Assembly: GCF_011022235.1 (NCBI RefSeq)
Contig: NZ_JAAIYP010000027.1
Coordinates: 1-64,000 of the forward strand
DNA from: Magnetospirillum aberrantis SpK
GTDB lineage: Bacteria; Pseudomonadota; Alphaproteobacteria; Rhodospirillales; Magnetospirillaceae
DNA length: 64,000 nucleotides
Reading direction: 5' to 3'
Shown here: piece after piece, positions 15,379 to 24,943 of the stretch
Position numbering within the stretch: the first letter of the stretch is position 1
Layout of the letters: the number at the start of each line of letters is the position of its first letter
Made by a program: the position numbers and the translations under genes
Notes under the pieces: generated by a model
Database searches by the model: none
Seen by the model: the letters and a program-made list of their open reading frames with translations, nothing else
What the model was told of the DNA's origin: nothing

Positions 15379-17436
15379 TTACTTTTCCTTGTGGGTGTAA
15401 ACGCCGTCCCACTCCGCCCCAGGCGGTTCTTCGACGAAGTGGTGAACGCGGGACAGGTAAACCTGATGGATCAGGAAATTGGGTTCGTCGGCGGCAAGCG
15501 CGGTGAAGGCGGCCTCGGCCTCGGCCCATTTCTGCCCCCGGTAAAGCGCCAACGCGGCGTGATAGCGTTCAAGGTTGGCCAGGGTCGCCGCGTCCACCTC
15601 GCCTTCGAAACCGATGGGTTCGAAGATGCGGACCGGCGTCTCCTTACCCTTGACGCGGACCTGATCCAGTTCGCGGGTCACCAGATCGGGCACGGCGGCC
15701 TTGGTGAACTCGCTGATCATGATGTTGACGCCGTATTGCTTGGTCAGGCTTTCCAGGCGCGAGCCCAGATTGACCGCGTCGCCCAGCACCGTATAGGCCA
15801 GACGGAAGTCGGAACCCATGTTTCCGACGTTCATGGTGCCGGTGTTGAGGCCAATGCCGATCTTCAACGGCTTCCAGCCCTTGGCGATGAAGGCCGCCGA
15901 CAATTCCTCCATGCCCTGGTGCATGGCCAGCGCGGCCTGGATGCCGTGGCGGGCATGGTCGGCGTCATGCAGCGGCGCCCCCCAGAACGCCATGATGGCG
16001 TCGCCCATGTATTTGTCGATGGTGCCACGGTTCTGGTGGATGATACGGGTCATCGGGCTGAGGAACGAATTCATCAGCACCGTCAGTTCCTGTGGCGACA
16101 GTCCCTCGGAAATGCTGGTGAAGCCGCGCACGTCCGAGAACAGCACCGTCATCTCGCGGCTTTCGCCGCCCACCGACACCTGTTGGCCGGTGCGGTTCAT
16201 CTCTTCCACCAGTTCGCTCGGGATGTACTGGCCGAAGGTCTTGGCGATGTTCTTCTTTTGCCGGCGTTCCAGCATGTAGAAGCGATATTCGATCAGCGCA
16301 TAGCTCAACACCACGGCGAACAGCCCATAGGACATGGGCAGCACCACCCCCTGGCGCACGTAAAGCAGGCTGGCCAGACCGGCGAACCCCAGGATGATCG
16401 CCAGCACCGTCAGACCGCGCCGCACCGGATGGGAGCTGACCATCGGATAGACCATCAGCAACAGCAGCACCAGAACGACGGCCGAAGCGAGTTCCGGGCT
16501 GGCTGGCCGCAACGGCGCACCCTTGAGCAGGGAATGGATGGTGTCGGCGATGATCTCGACCCCGTAAACCATGCCGACCGGGGTGTCGAACCAGTCGTGC
16601 GACACTTCCGAGGTGTCGCCGATGACCACCAGCTTGTCGCGCACCCAATAGGACAGTTCCTCGCGCTCGTTCTCGTCGAGCCCGGAGATGTCGAGGAACT
16701 CAAGCGCGCTGATGCCTGCCGACTGGCTGAGGAAACGGGTGCCGCTCGGCAACGGCGGAAAGTCGATGTTGATGTTCCAGTCGTGGTCCAGCGGCACCGC
16801 GAGGTCGCCCAGCCACAGCGTGGTTCCGTCCATGTGGGGTTCGACCCCCAGATACATGGCCGCCGCCTTGACCGCGAACGGCCATCCCTCGGGCTGGGCG
16901 GCGACTTCGGGATGGACGCGCAGCCGCGACAGCGTGGTGACCAGAGAGGAATTGGACTTGATGTTGGTGTAGGCGCTGGGAGAGGCGCGGTCCAGTTCGT
17001 CGGTCGGCCGGTTGAGTTGAACGAAGCGGTCGTGGTCGAACTGCGCCTGCGCCACCAAAAGCGTGTTGCCCGCGTCGGTGAGCGCCTTGGCCAGCACAGG
17101 GTCTTCGCCATAGGAACTGGGAAAGTCCATCAGCATGTCGATGGCGATGACCTTGGCGCCCAGATCCTTGAGGTTGGTGACGATGGCGCCGATGTCGCTG
17201 CGCCTGAGCGGAAAGCTCTTGTAGGCGCGGAAGAACGCCTCGTCGGTGTTGACCAGGACGATGTCCTTGGAAAACGCCTGTTCGCGCTGGTCGCCATAGG
17301 CCATGCGCAACTGATGGCGCAGGGACAGCGTCTGGTCCTCAAGCAACGCGAACCATTCGAAATGCTGGGCCGGGACGGCAATCAGGAAAAGGAAGATGGC
17401 GACGATGACGTCGTAGCGCTTGAGGATGCGCAGCAT
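15379..17436 (-). CDS. CHASE2 sensor, class III adenylate/guanylate cyclase
   Basis: A 685-residue membrane protein. ATG at 17436 is preferred over an in-frame ATG at 17460, which lies next to a hairpin and has no ribosome site. An N-terminal signal anchor leads to a periplasmic CHASE2 domain (about 40-300), then three closely spaced membrane helices (about 305-390) and a cytoplasmic class III cyclase domain with metal-binding Asp435 (LFSDVRGFTS) and Asp479 (YMGDAIMAFWG). The C-terminus adds a short TPR-like tail. It should make cAMP (or cGMP) in response to a periplasmic cue. CHASE2 cyclases often neighbour FecR-domain proteins, as here; the FecR gene is just upstream and the CHAT gene just downstream. 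Confidence 0.92.
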   Translation of the reverse strand: MLRILKRYDVIVAIFLFLIAVPAQHFEWFALLEDQTLSLRHQLRMAYGDQREQAFSKDIVLVNTDEAFFRAYKSFPLRRSDIGAIVTNLKDLGAKVIAIDMLMDFPSSYGEDPVLAKALTDAGNTLLVAQAQFDHDRFVQLNRPTDELDRASPSAYTNIKSNSSLVTTLSRLRVHPEVAAQPEGWPFAVKAAAMYLGVEPHMDGTTLWLGDLAVPLDHDWNINIDFPPLPSGTRFLSQSAGISALEFLDISGLDENEREELSYWVRDKLVVIGDTSEVSHDWFDTPVGMVYGVEIIADTIHSLLKGAPLRPASPELASAVVLVLLLLMVYPMVSSHPVRRGLTVLAIILGFAGLASLLYVRQGVVLPMSYGLFAVVLSYALIEYRFYMLERRQKKNIAKTFGQYIPSELVEEMNRTGQQVSVGGESREMTVLFSDVRGFTSISEGLSPQELTVLMNSFLSPMTRIIHQNRGTIDKYMGDAIMAFWGAPLHDADHARHGIQAALAMHQGMEELSAAFIAKGWKPLKIGIGLNTGTMNVGNMGSDFRLAYTVLGDAVNLGSRLESLTKQYGVNIMISEFTKAAVPDLVTRELDQVRVKGKETPVRIFEPIGFEGEVDAATLANLERYHAALALYRGQKWAEAEAAFTALAADEPNFLIHQVYLSRVHHFVEEPPGAEWDGVYTHKEK

Positions 17437-17463
17437 GGCTGTTCCCCGGCCCCCGGCCATGGC

Positions 17464-17490
17464 GGCCCCGCGCGTTCGGCGCGCGGGGCC
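17464..17490. terminator. Perfect 11-bp hairpin between the FecR and cyclase genes
   Basis: GGCCCCGCGCG, loop TTCGG, CGCGCGGGGCC. It lies in the 75-bp gap of a co-directional gene pair and has no T-run, so it is more likely an attenuator or an RNA-stability element than a full stop. Confidence 0.5.
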
Positions 17491-17511
17491 GGTTGAATGG
17501 ATTTCTTCGGC

Positions 17512-18453
<942 letters not shown>

Positions 18454-18527
18454 CTACTGCATGAGCTGTCCGACGTCGGCGGTCATGCGGCCACCGACAA
18501 GCGAGAAAGAAACCACGCCCAACCCGC

Positions 18528-18546
18528 CCGCCCCGCTACGGGGCGG
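18528..18546 (-). terminator. Hairpin after the adhesin gene (partial terminator or attenuator)
   Basis: CCGCCCC, 5-nt loop, GGGGCGG, located 11 bp after the adhesin stop on the minus strand and followed by a T-rich patch (TTTCTTTC) about 18 nt later. It separates the secretion genes from the FecR-cyclase-CHAT genes and could lower their expression. Confidence 0.5.
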
Positions 18547-18556
18547 CGCTTCCGCG

Positions 18557-21500
18557 CTACACCGCGAGATGGAAGCTGGTGTTGTCCAGCGAGCTGGTGT
18601 CCACTCCGGTCAATGTCGCCACCAAGGTGGAATTGTCGGCGGTTGCCGATTCCATGGCGGTTGTGCTCCACAATTGTACACCGCTCCCGGTATCGATGGC
18701 GATAAGGCCTGTACCCGAGAGACCGTAATCGACGCCGGTTCCGCCGGTTCCCGGCATGGCCGTCGCGCTTTCGCAATATTGGCTGGCGTCCAGGAAACCG
18801 TCGCTGTTGCCGTCGGTCAGACCGAATTCCGTCGTCGACAAGGCGATGTTGTCCATGGCGCCATCGAAATCGGTGATGGTCGCCTGTCCGCCAAGGTGCA
18901 CGACGAACGTGTCGGCCCCCGAACCGCCGGTCAGGTTGTCGTTGCCCGCGCCGCCGTCCAACGTGTCGCCCCCGGTTCCGCCGGTCAGGTTGTCATCGAA
19001 ACCCGATCCCTGAACGGTGTTGAAATTGCTGATCGTGTCGGTGCCGCCCCAACCGTCGGTGGCGGTACCGGTGCCCAGGTTGACGGTCACCCCCGCCGTG
19101 TCGGCGCTGTAATCCAGGACGTTGTTGCCGGCACCGCCGTCGAACACGTCGTTGCCGGCACTGCTGACCACCACGTCGTCACCGGCCCCGCCATAGACGC
19201 TGTCGTTCGCCGTCCCGGTCAGGACAAGCACTCCGGTCGTACGGTCGGTGGCGTCGATCGTCACCGCTCCGGTCGCGGCCGAGGCGTCGACGGCGGTAAT
19301 GTCGCCGGTCTGGGCGTCGGTTCCCAAATCCACCGATTGCGCGGCGGCGGTGGTCGTCCCCAACGTCAAGGTCTCGACCCCGCTGACCGAAGACAGATGC
19401 GAACCGGTCAGGTTGGCGAGGTCGGTCACGATCAGACGGTCGTCGCCGGTGCCGCCGATGACGGACAGGCTGCCGACCAAGGCGGCGGCCGTCGCCTTCA
19501 GGATGTCGTCGCCCGCCCCCAGGTCCACCACGTCGACGCCCAATCCCACGGACAGGCTGTCGGCGACGGCGGTGGCGGTCAGGGTCAGGGACGAATAGGC
19601 GGTCCCGTCGGCGGCGAAGCGCTGGCTGTAGATCCCCGTGCTCGACCCGTCGTCCTGGTTCTGCGATTGCCAGGCGACAAGGAAACCGCCGTCGCCCAAG
19701 GCGGTAACCGTCGGGTTGGCCTGGTTGCCGGCAACGGTGGTGTTGACCACGAATTCGGCGGTGACCGGGTTTCCGGCGGCATCGTAGACGCGGGCGGCGA
19801 TGCCGGTACCGGCGCCGTCATTGCCCGACGATTGCCAGGTGACGACGAACCCACCGTTCAACAACGTCGTCACCTGCGGTACGGTCTGGTCGCCGGAAGT
19901 AAAGGTGTTGATGGAGAACTGGGCGGTGGTCGCCGTGCCGGAATTGTCGAACAGCCGGCCGACGATGGCAGTACCGCTGCCATCCACCTGTTCGGAGCTC
20001 CACACCGCCACGAACCCGCCGTCAAGCGCCGCCACCGACACGGAATCCTGGACACCCGCCGTGGTGGTGTGCAGGGCGAACTCGTTGCCGACAAAGGTTC
20101 CCGACGTTGTCATGACCCGTCCATAGACGCCGCGGCTGGTGTCACCGCTGTCTTGCATGTCCGACTGCCAGACGATGATGATGTTGCCGTCGCTCAACTG
20201 GACGGCGTCGGAAAAATTCTGGTGCTGGGTGGTGTACTGGTTGACCTGGATTTCGTTGGGGCTGACCTTGTTGTTGGCCGCGTCGAACAATTGGGCGTAG
20301 ACGCCGGAATAATCGGCGTCGTCCACCTTGAAGGTCACCAGATAGCCCCCCCCCGCCAGGGCGATGACGTTGGCGGCGTTCTGATCCATGGCGGTGGTGG
20401 TGTTGACCTGGATTTCCGCGGTGGTTCCGGTGCCATCGGCCGAGAAGCGGCGGGCGAACACCCCAGAATACTGGCCGTCCAGGCCATAATCGGCCCAGGT
20501 GGCGACGAAGCCGCCATCGGGCAGCGCCGCCAGTGAGACATCGGTCTCTTCGTTCGCGGTATGGATGTTGACCAGGAACTCGGACGTGCGCACGCTGCCG
20601 TCGGCATTATAGACCTGGGCATAAATCCCCCAGGAACCGCCGTCCTGAAGGTTGGACTGCCACGCCACCACATAGCCGCCATCGGCCAGGGTGATGGTCT
20701 GGCAATAGGTCTGGTCGTTGGCGATGGTGACGTTGACCAAGGTCTCGGTCGAAACGGCCCCCCGGCTGACCGTCAGGTCTCGGTCGGCGAAATGCAGGGT
20801 GTCGATCCCCTTCAGGGCGTCGATACCGTCGGTGCCCACCCCGTCCGCTACGGCAAGATAGGCTCCGGTCGAGGAAATGCTGTAATTCTCGGCCGCTCCC
20901 GAGAACACCGCCACGTCGGCCCCCGCCCCGCCGGTCATGGTGTCGTCGCCGGTTCCACCGACAAAGGTCGTCCCCTGGGCATGGCCGGTCATGTTGGCAT
21001 TGAAACCGCTGCCCTGGACCTCCATGCGGATGGTCTCGATCCCGGAAAAGCTTTTGCCGCTGATGTCCAGCGTGCCGGCCCCGGTCTGGCGGAACAGCGC
21101 CACATCGGCGTCGCTGCCGCTGGCGTCGCCGTCCACAACGGCGGACAGCCCCGCCGTGCCGGTTTCGTCGAAGATCACGGTGTCGCTGCCGGCGCCGGTG
21201 GAGACGCTTTCCACCCCGCTCAAGGCGACGCCGCTCAGGTCCAGCGTGCTGTCGGCGTCAGCCAACCGCACGGTATCGGTGCCGACGCCACCGACGATCG
21301 AGGCCAATTGTTGCGGGTCCGTCCCCCCGCCGATGATCGCCGTTCCGCCGCCGGCGGCGAAACTCAAGACCTCGATTCCCGACACCGACATCTGCGACAG
21401 ATCGGTGGTGCCGGTCGATTGCAGGATCAGCGTGTCCACGTCGCCACCGCCGGTGCCACTGTCGGCAATGACGTCGCCGGCCGCCAGATTGGCGCTGCTC

Positions 21501-23557
21501 ACCAGATAATTGTTGCTGCCGGCACCGCCGTCCAGGGAATCGGTCCCGGTGGTCAAGGTCCACGTCAGGCTGTCGATAGACACGACTTGAGTGACCGTGG
21601 TGGCGCTGTCGATACCGTCGCTGACCGTGACGGAAAGAGTCCGGGAACCGTGGGGCGTCAGGCCATTGGCGGTCGAGAAGGTGATGGAACGCAATGCCGT
21701 CTGGTAATCGGCGACCGAGGCCGTTCCAGAAAGCGTCAAGGTGCCGGTCGCCGCGTCGTACGTGCCGGTGATGCCCGCCTGATCGGTGAAGTTCAGGCTG
21801 TCGCCATCCATCACCCCGGAAATGGTGACCACCGCTCCGGTCAGGTCGGTGTTGTCCACGTCGATTGCTGTCAGGGCCGAGAACACCGCGATCCCGCTGC
21901 TCCCCGCCGTATAGTTGAGGCTGCCGCCGCTATTGGACAGAACCGGCACATCGTTGACCGCCGCCACCGTCAATGTCGCCGAGGTGGAAACGATGTTGCC
22001 GGTGCCGTCGCTGATGTCATAGGTCAACACCACCGGCCCCGAGAGATTGCTGGCCGGAGTGAAGGTGTAGGTGCCGTCCATATTGTCGGTCAACGTGCCG
22101 TCTGGAACATTGGCCAACGACAGGTTGACCACCGACAGGCTGTCGCCGTCCGGGTCGCTGGCGTCACCCAGCAATTGTTCGCGGGTCAGGATGACCGAGG
22201 TGTCTTCGGTCGCCGCCGGCAACGCCGCCGTGCCGGCCACCGGGGCGTCGGGAACGGCCGTCACCTCCAGGGACGCGATGCCGGTAACGGTGGTCGTGCC
22301 GTCGCTCACCTGGAAACTGATCTGAAGCGGACCGTAAAGGTCGCTGTTGTAATCGGCGTTCGGGGTGACGGTGTAGGTGCCGTCCAGATTGTCGACCACC
22401 GTGGCGTCGGCGACGGTGACTGAAACCAGGGTCAGGCTGCCGCCGGTGGTGCTATTGGCGGCAGCCAGCAAGGTTGCGCCGTTAACGACGAAGGAACTGT
22501 CCTCGGCCGAGCTTCCCAAGTCCACCGCCGACACCGACAAGGTGACGGTCGTCCCGCCATTGTTGTCGGTGCCCCCCGTGCCGGTCTCGACGTTGCTGCC
22601 GGTGCCGCCGCTTGCCGTGCCGCCACTCGAGCCACTTCCAGCGGAAACGGTTCCCCCAGTCTCTCCCGTACCCGTGCCGGCGGACACGATCGGTTGCGAC
22701 GGCAAGGGCGGCACCGAAATACCGACATCTCCCCCACCAATATCCGAACCACCGCCATCGGTGCCGCCATCGGTGCCGCCGTCACCCGAGCCGCCGTTCC
22801 CGGTGCCTGTCCCGCCGTCGGTGCCGGTGCCGGTGCTGCCGCCGCCGCCGACACCGTCTCCGCCGCTCCCCGAAGGAGCCGAAGGCAAGCTTGGCGCCGT
22901 GGCTGGCGGTGTCGTCGGCGTAGGTGCGAAGGAAGAGACGATGCTGCCGGCGGAGCCGGTGACCGTCCAGGAACCACCCAGCGTGGCGCCCAGGATGCCG
23001 CTGCCGGCGGTGTTGAGCACGAACGCCTCGCCGCCGCCCAAAGGAGACAGCACCAGTTCACCGACGAAGCTGGAACCGGGATCGGCCTGCAACGCGACCG
23101 AGGTGACGCCGTCGCCGCCCACTTGGCCGGCGACGGTGGTGCCGCGCACGCCGATGCTCATGGCGGGGGTGGCAAGGCGGGCCGCCTCGGGATGGGCCTT
23201 GGCGATGTCGCCGCTGACGAAAGCGAAAGCACCCTTGGCGATCAGGATGGATTCATGCCCGCTCTTGGCATCGGCGTCGAAAGCGAAATCGTCCAGCGCG
23301 ATCATGCCGCGATCCTTCAGGACGAAGGTCGAACGGTCGGCGAAGACGATGGAAATCTGGGATTGGTCGGCGGTTTCGACCTGATCGCCCTCAAGCAACG
23401 GGGCATCCTTGACCGCTTCGGCCTTGACGCCGTCACGGACGATCCAGGCAGCGCCTTGCACGGCGTCCACCTTGCCGATCACCACCGCCCCCTTTTGACT
23501 GCCCCCCGAAGGAGCCGCAGGGGTCGGCTGTACTCCGGGCATGATGTTCTCGGGCAT
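18557..23557 (-). CDS. Giant RTX adhesin with FecR-like N-terminus, type I secretion substrate
   Basis: A 1,666-residue protein with no signal peptide. ATG at 23557 is preferred (AAAGG site 6-9 nt upstream) over an in-frame GTG at 23566. Parts in order: FecR-like domain (about 25-165; IVFADRSTFVLKD and SIGVRGTTVAG); a Gly/Ser/Thr-rich linker (about 213-333); three cadherin/VCBS-like Ig domains (about 340-665; NLDGTYTVTPNADYN, DNMDGTYTFTPASNL); glycine-rich RTX patches; seven ~55-residue repeats (about 936-1322); further RTX nonapeptides near the C-terminus (GGAGNDNLTGGSGADTF) and a C-terminal secretion region. RTX repeats bind calcium and fold after export. The MFP, ABC and TolC genes upstream are its dedicated exporter. 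Surface adhesion or biofilm formation is the likely role. Confidence 0.9.
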   Translation of the reverse strand: MPENIMPGVQPTPAAPSGGSQKGAVVIGKVDAVQGAAWIVRDGVKAEAVKDAPLLEGDQVETADQSQISIVFADRSTFVLKDRGMIALDDFAFDADAKSGHESILIAKGAFAFVSGDIAKAHPEAARLATPAMSIGVRGTTVAGQVGGDGVTSVALQADPGSSFVGELVLSPLGGGEAFVLNTAGSGILGATLGGSWTVTGSAGSIVSSFAPTPTTPPATAPSLPSAPSGSGGDGVGGGGSTGTGTDGGTGTGNGGSGDGGTDGGTDGGGSDIGGGDVGISVPPLPSQPIVSAGTGTGETGGTVSAGSGSSGGTASGGTGSNVETGTGGTDNNGGTTVTLSVSAVDLGSSAEDSSFVVNGATLLAAANSTTGGSLTLVSVTVADATVVDNLDGTYTVTPNADYNSDLYGPLQISFQVSDGTTTVTGIASLEVTAVPDAPVAGTAALPAATEDTSVILTREQLLGDASDPDGDSLSVVNLSLANVPDGTLTDNMDGTYTFTPASNLSGPVVLTYDISDGTGNIVSTSATLTVAAVNDVPVLSNSGGSLNYTAGSSGIAVFSALTAIDVDNTDLTGAVVTISGVMDGDSLNFTDQAGITGTYDAATGTLTLSGTASVADYQTALRSITFSTANGLTPHGSRTLSVTVSDGIDSATTVTQVVSIDSLTWTLTTGTDSLDGGAGSNNYLVSSANLAAGDVIADSGTGGGDVDTLILQSTGTTDLSQMSVSGIEVLSFAAGGGTAIIGGGTDPQQLASIVGGVGTDTVRLADADSTLDLSGVALSGVESVSTGAGSDTVIFDETGTAGLSAVVDGDASGSDADVALFRQTGAGTLDISGKSFSGIETIRMEVQGSGFNANMTGHAQGTTFVGGTGDDTMTGGAGADVAVFSGAAENYSISSTGAYLAVADGVGTDGIDALKGIDTLHFADRDLTVSRGAVSTETLVNVTIANDQTYCQTITLADGGYVVAWQSNLQDGGSWGIYAQVYNADGSVRTSEFLVNIHTANEETDVSLAALPDGGFVATWADYGLDGQYSGVFARRFSADGTGTTAEIQVNTTTAMDQNAANVIALAGGGYLVTFKVDDADYSGVYAQLFDAANNKVSPNEIQVNQYTTQHQNFSDAVQLSDGNIIIVWQSDMQDSGDTSRGVYGRVMTTSGTFVGNEFALHTTTAGVQDSVSVAALDGGFVAVWSSEQVDGSGTAIVGRLFDNSGTATTAQFSINTFTSGDQTVPQVTTLLNGGFVVTWQSSGNDGAGTGIAARVYDAAGNPVTAEFVVNTTVAGNQANPTVTALGDGGFLVAWQSQNQDDGSSTGIYSQRFAADGTAYSSLTLTATAVADSLSVGLGVDVVDLGAGDDILKATAAALVGSLSVIGGTGDDRLIVTDLANLTGSHLSSVSGVETLTLGTTTAAAQSVDLGTDAQTGDITAVDASAATGAVTIDATDRTTGVLVLTGTANDSVYGGAGDDVVVSSAGNDVFDGGAGNNVLDYSADTAGVTVNLGTGTATDGWGGTDTISNFNTVQGSGFDDNLTGGTGGDTLDGGAGNDNLTGGSGADTFVVHLGGQATITDFDGAMDNIALSTTEFGLTDGNSDGFLDASQYCESATAMPGTGGTGVDYGLSGTGLIAIDTGSGVQLWSTTAMESATADNSTLVATLTGVDTSSLDNTSFHLAV
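19590..20750 (-). repeat. Seven tandem ~55-residue repeats in the adhesin (predicted beta-propeller)
   Basis: Each unit follows the pattern DGGFVVTWQS...DG...GI.AR.YDA.G....AEF.VNT....Q....V..L. A lone C-terminal half-unit motif (LVNVTIANDQT) precedes the first full unit and the seventh unit lacks that half, the arrangement expected of a propeller closed by a shared last blade. Confidence 0.7.
22560..22920 (-). repeat. Glycine/serine/threonine-rich low-complexity linker in the adhesin
   Basis: Short imperfect repeats of Gly, Thr, Asp and Ser codons (for example GTDGGTGTGNGG and GGTDGGTDGGG) between the FecR-like domain and the Ig-like domains. Being in frame and compositionally simple, it is a flexible spacer and not an array of spacers. 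Confidence 0.75.
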
Positions 23558-23582
23558 CGCATTCACCTTTCTGGGAATGGCG

Positions 23583-24941
23583 TCAGAGCAGTTTAATCGA
23601 ATCGAGCGTGAAAATCACGTCATTGCGCAACAATGGATCAAGAACCATCCGCAGCACGGATTTGCTGCCGATGACGATGGAGGCAGTCCCGGCCATGCCG
23701 GACCGCACGGGATACTCGACGCCCTTCTGGTCGGTCAGGACAGACCGGTCGCATTGGATGGCGACCTTGTAATAGGTGCTTTCGGCCCCGTTCCCGTTCT
23801 TCTGGTCCTCGATGGCGTCGGCGCCGACCGCCATCACCCGGCCGTGCAATTGGCCATACCGGAACGGGTCGAACGCCGACAGCCGTACCGAAACCTTCAA
23901 CCCCTGGCGCAGATGGGCGATGTCCTGGGGCGGCACGCGGGCCTCGACCACCAATGCGTCGTCCAGCGGCACGATATCCATCAACGTGTCGCCGGGCCGC
24001 GCCACCTGGCCGACGCTGGTGATCGACGACATCTTGACCACGCCGCGCACCGGCGAGCGCACGTCGGAGCGGGATTCGCGGTCGGAGGCCACCTCCATGG
24101 TCGCCCTGAGCGAGGATATCTCGGCCTCGACCTTACTGATGTCCTCGAGGACCTCGGTCCGCCAGCCCTTCTCGAATTCCGACAGACGCGCCTCGGCTTC
24201 CTGAAGCTGAGCCTGAAGGCGGGAAATGGTGTCACGGGCGGTTGAGACGTCGGTGTCGAGCATCAGTTGCTCGCGCTCCAAGCGCACGATTTCCTGACTG
24301 CCGACCACACCGGCGTCGAACGCCTTTTTCTTGATGCGCAATTCCTCGGCGCCCTTGTCCTGGGCGCGGCTCAGTCCGGCGTAGCGGGTCTCGGTCTCGG
24401 TGACCTCGCGGCGGCGGCGCTCCATCTCGCGCTGGATGACCGTCGCCTGTTGCGCGCGATAGGACAGGCGTTCGGTGTGGATGGTGCTTTCCCGGCGCTT
24501 GGTTTCCCCGTCGATTTCAATGTCGGCGGGCCAATCGATGGACTTGTCCAGGGCTAGGTCGGCGCGCAGCCGGGCGGTGCGGGCCTGGAACGCCACCCAA
24601 CGCGCCCGCTTGTCGGCCAGGTCCTGGGCTCCTTGTGAATTGACCAGACGCACCAGCACCTCGCCCTCGGCGACGAAGCTGCCTTCGCGCACCAGCACTT
24701 CCTGGATGGTGCCACCCTCGAAATGCTGGACATGGCGTACCTGCCCGGACGGTTCGATCCGGGCCGGGGCGGTAACCACCTCGTCCAGTTCCAGAACCGC
24801 CGCCGCCCCGATCAGAACCACAAAGGCCAGCGCACACCACAGCAAAAGCCATGTGGCCGATGGCGGCGTCAAACGCGGCGCCACCCCGTGAAGGGGGCTG
24901 CGGAAAGCATCGATGCTGTCGGGGACGCGCTTGCCGGCCAT
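23583..24941 (-). CDS. HlyD-family membrane fusion protein of the type I secretion system
   Basis: A 452-residue periplasmic adaptor. One N-terminal membrane helix (about 30-50) is followed by a barrel/lipoyl half (HFEGGTIQEVLVREGSFVAEGEVLVRL), a long coiled-coil hairpin (about 110-285) and the returning lipoyl/barrel half (DVRSPVRGVVKM and DTLMDIVPLDDALVVEARV). It bridges the ABC exporter and TolC. The gene starts 2 bp after the ABC gene and ends 25 bp before the adhesin gene. Confidence 0.93.
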   Translation of the reverse strand: MAGKRVPDSIDAFRSPLHGVAPRLTPPSATWLLLWCALAFVVLIGAAAVLELDEVVTAPARIEPSGQVRHVQHFEGGTIQEVLVREGSFVAEGEVLVRLVNSQGAQDLADKRARWVAFQARTARLRADLALDKSIDWPADIEIDGETKRRESTIHTERLSYRAQQATVIQREMERRRREVTETETRYAGLSRAQDKGAEELRIKKKAFDAGVVGSQEIVRLEREQLMLDTDVSTARDTISRLQAQLQEAEARLSEFEKGWRTEVLEDISKVEAEISSLRATMEVASDRESRSDVRSPVRGVVKMSSITSVGQVARPGDTLMDIVPLDDALVVEARVPPQDIAHLRQGLKVSVRLSAFDPFRYGQLHGRVMAVGADAIEDQKNGNGAESTYYKVAIQCDRSVLTDQKGVEYPVRSGMAGTASIVIGSKSVLRMVLDPLLRNDVIFTLDSIKLL

Positions 24942-24943
24942 GT

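Noticed and set aside
11475-15506. A 1,343-codon open frame on the plus strand opposite the CHAT gene
   Set aside because: It mirrors the coding strand of a clear TPR-CHAT protein; in a GC-rich genome the antisense frame is often free of stops. It has no recognisable domain.
22560-22920. Repetitive DNA that could be taken for a CRISPR array
   Set aside because: The repeats are short, variable and in frame, coding a Gly/Ser/Thr linker. There are no constant repeats with unique spacers and no cas gene.
23515-23530. Pro-Ala-Ala-Pro near the adhesin N-terminus as a LapG-like cleavage site
   Set aside because: LapG sites are di-alanine motifs in a retention module around residue 100, and no lapG or lapD is present. 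A Pro after the pair makes cleavage unlikely.
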